The notes beneath the pieces are model-generated. The model did not search any database and was not told where the DNA came from. It worked only from the letters and a program-made list of their open reading frames with translations. The position numbers and the translations under genes were made by a program. Of a stretch of DNA of 64,000 bases, positions 63,971-64,000 are shown in pieces; within the stretch, counting starts at the first letter, position 1, and every line of letters starts with the position of its first letter. Source of the stretch: Shinisaurus crocodilurus (lineage: Eukaryota > Chordata > Lepidosauria > Squamata > Shinisauridae); NCBI GenBank assembly GCA_021292165.1, contig CM037880.1:183355085-183419084 (forward strand). The letters run 5' to 3'.

Positions 63971-64000
63971 CAGTGTTCTCCAACCTTGGGTCCCCAGATG
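63971..64000. mobile_element. hAT-type MITE, left end only
   Basis: CAGTGTTCTCCAACCTTGGG and CCCCAGATG match the left end of the hAT palindromic MITEs; the rest lies beyond the window. Confidence 0.6.

Overview
The window looks like non-genic, repeat-rich DNA from a squamate reptile (lizard or snake). The main evidence is many copies of a tRNA-derived SINE with a BovB-type 3' end (Sauria/Squam1 type). It sits beside CR1, L1, L2-like and L3-like LINE pieces, 5S rRNA-derived SINEs and many short hAT and PIF/Harbinger-like DNA elements. Long GT, CT and AT microsatellites fit the same picture. I cannot resolve the species. No protein-coding host exon can be named with confidence; almost all the longer open frames are chance or belong to retroelements.

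Layout. 1-14,700: L2-like 3' ends, a retroelement 3' end encoding a C2H2 finger, Sauria SINEs, an early hAT MITE inside an old SINE, and two 420-450 bp Harbinger-like elements. 14,700-28,250: no Sauria SINE recognised, but seven palindromic MITEs starting GGGCGCAATCC and related half-palindromes. 28,250-29,215: a CpG-rich island with an ETS-type site and a perfect CAG|GTAAGT donor, the only plausible promoter/first exon. 29,700-38,700: Tigger-like elements in opposite orientation, SINEs, an L1 reverse-transcriptase fragment, and a run of hAT elements, several with 8-bp target duplications. 39,100-41,900: a truncated CR1 copy and two kinds of 5S rRNA-derived SINE. 45,700-52,320: a deeply nested block (an old CR1/L3-clade LINE split by a hAT, which is itself split by another hAT, next to a Harbinger-like element split by a 4.2-kb near-full-length CR1). 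52,320-64,000: older LINE pieces, a second Tigger-like copy, members of a TAGGGATG-ended family, a second copy of the 5S/CR1 chimeric SINE, and a hAT element running off the right edge.

The best coding sequence is the CR1 at 47,776-51,975. ORF1 carries a CxxC zinc-finger-like N-terminus and an SGNH esterase domain, and ORF2 carries an APE-type endonuclease and a reverse transcriptase with FADD. It is dead: one nonsense codon in ORF1, a frameshift after the endonuclease, an internal deletion at the start of the RT, and a nonsense codon late in ORF2.

The most notable observation is a pair of about 161-bp elements (40,895-41,056 and, inverted, 61,326-61,486) that join the 5S rRNA internal-promoter region to a CR1 3' end at the same junction. 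A separate 5S-derived SINE with a BovB-type tail lies at 40,373-40,530. No new host system, CRISPR array, operon or functional RNA gene was found.
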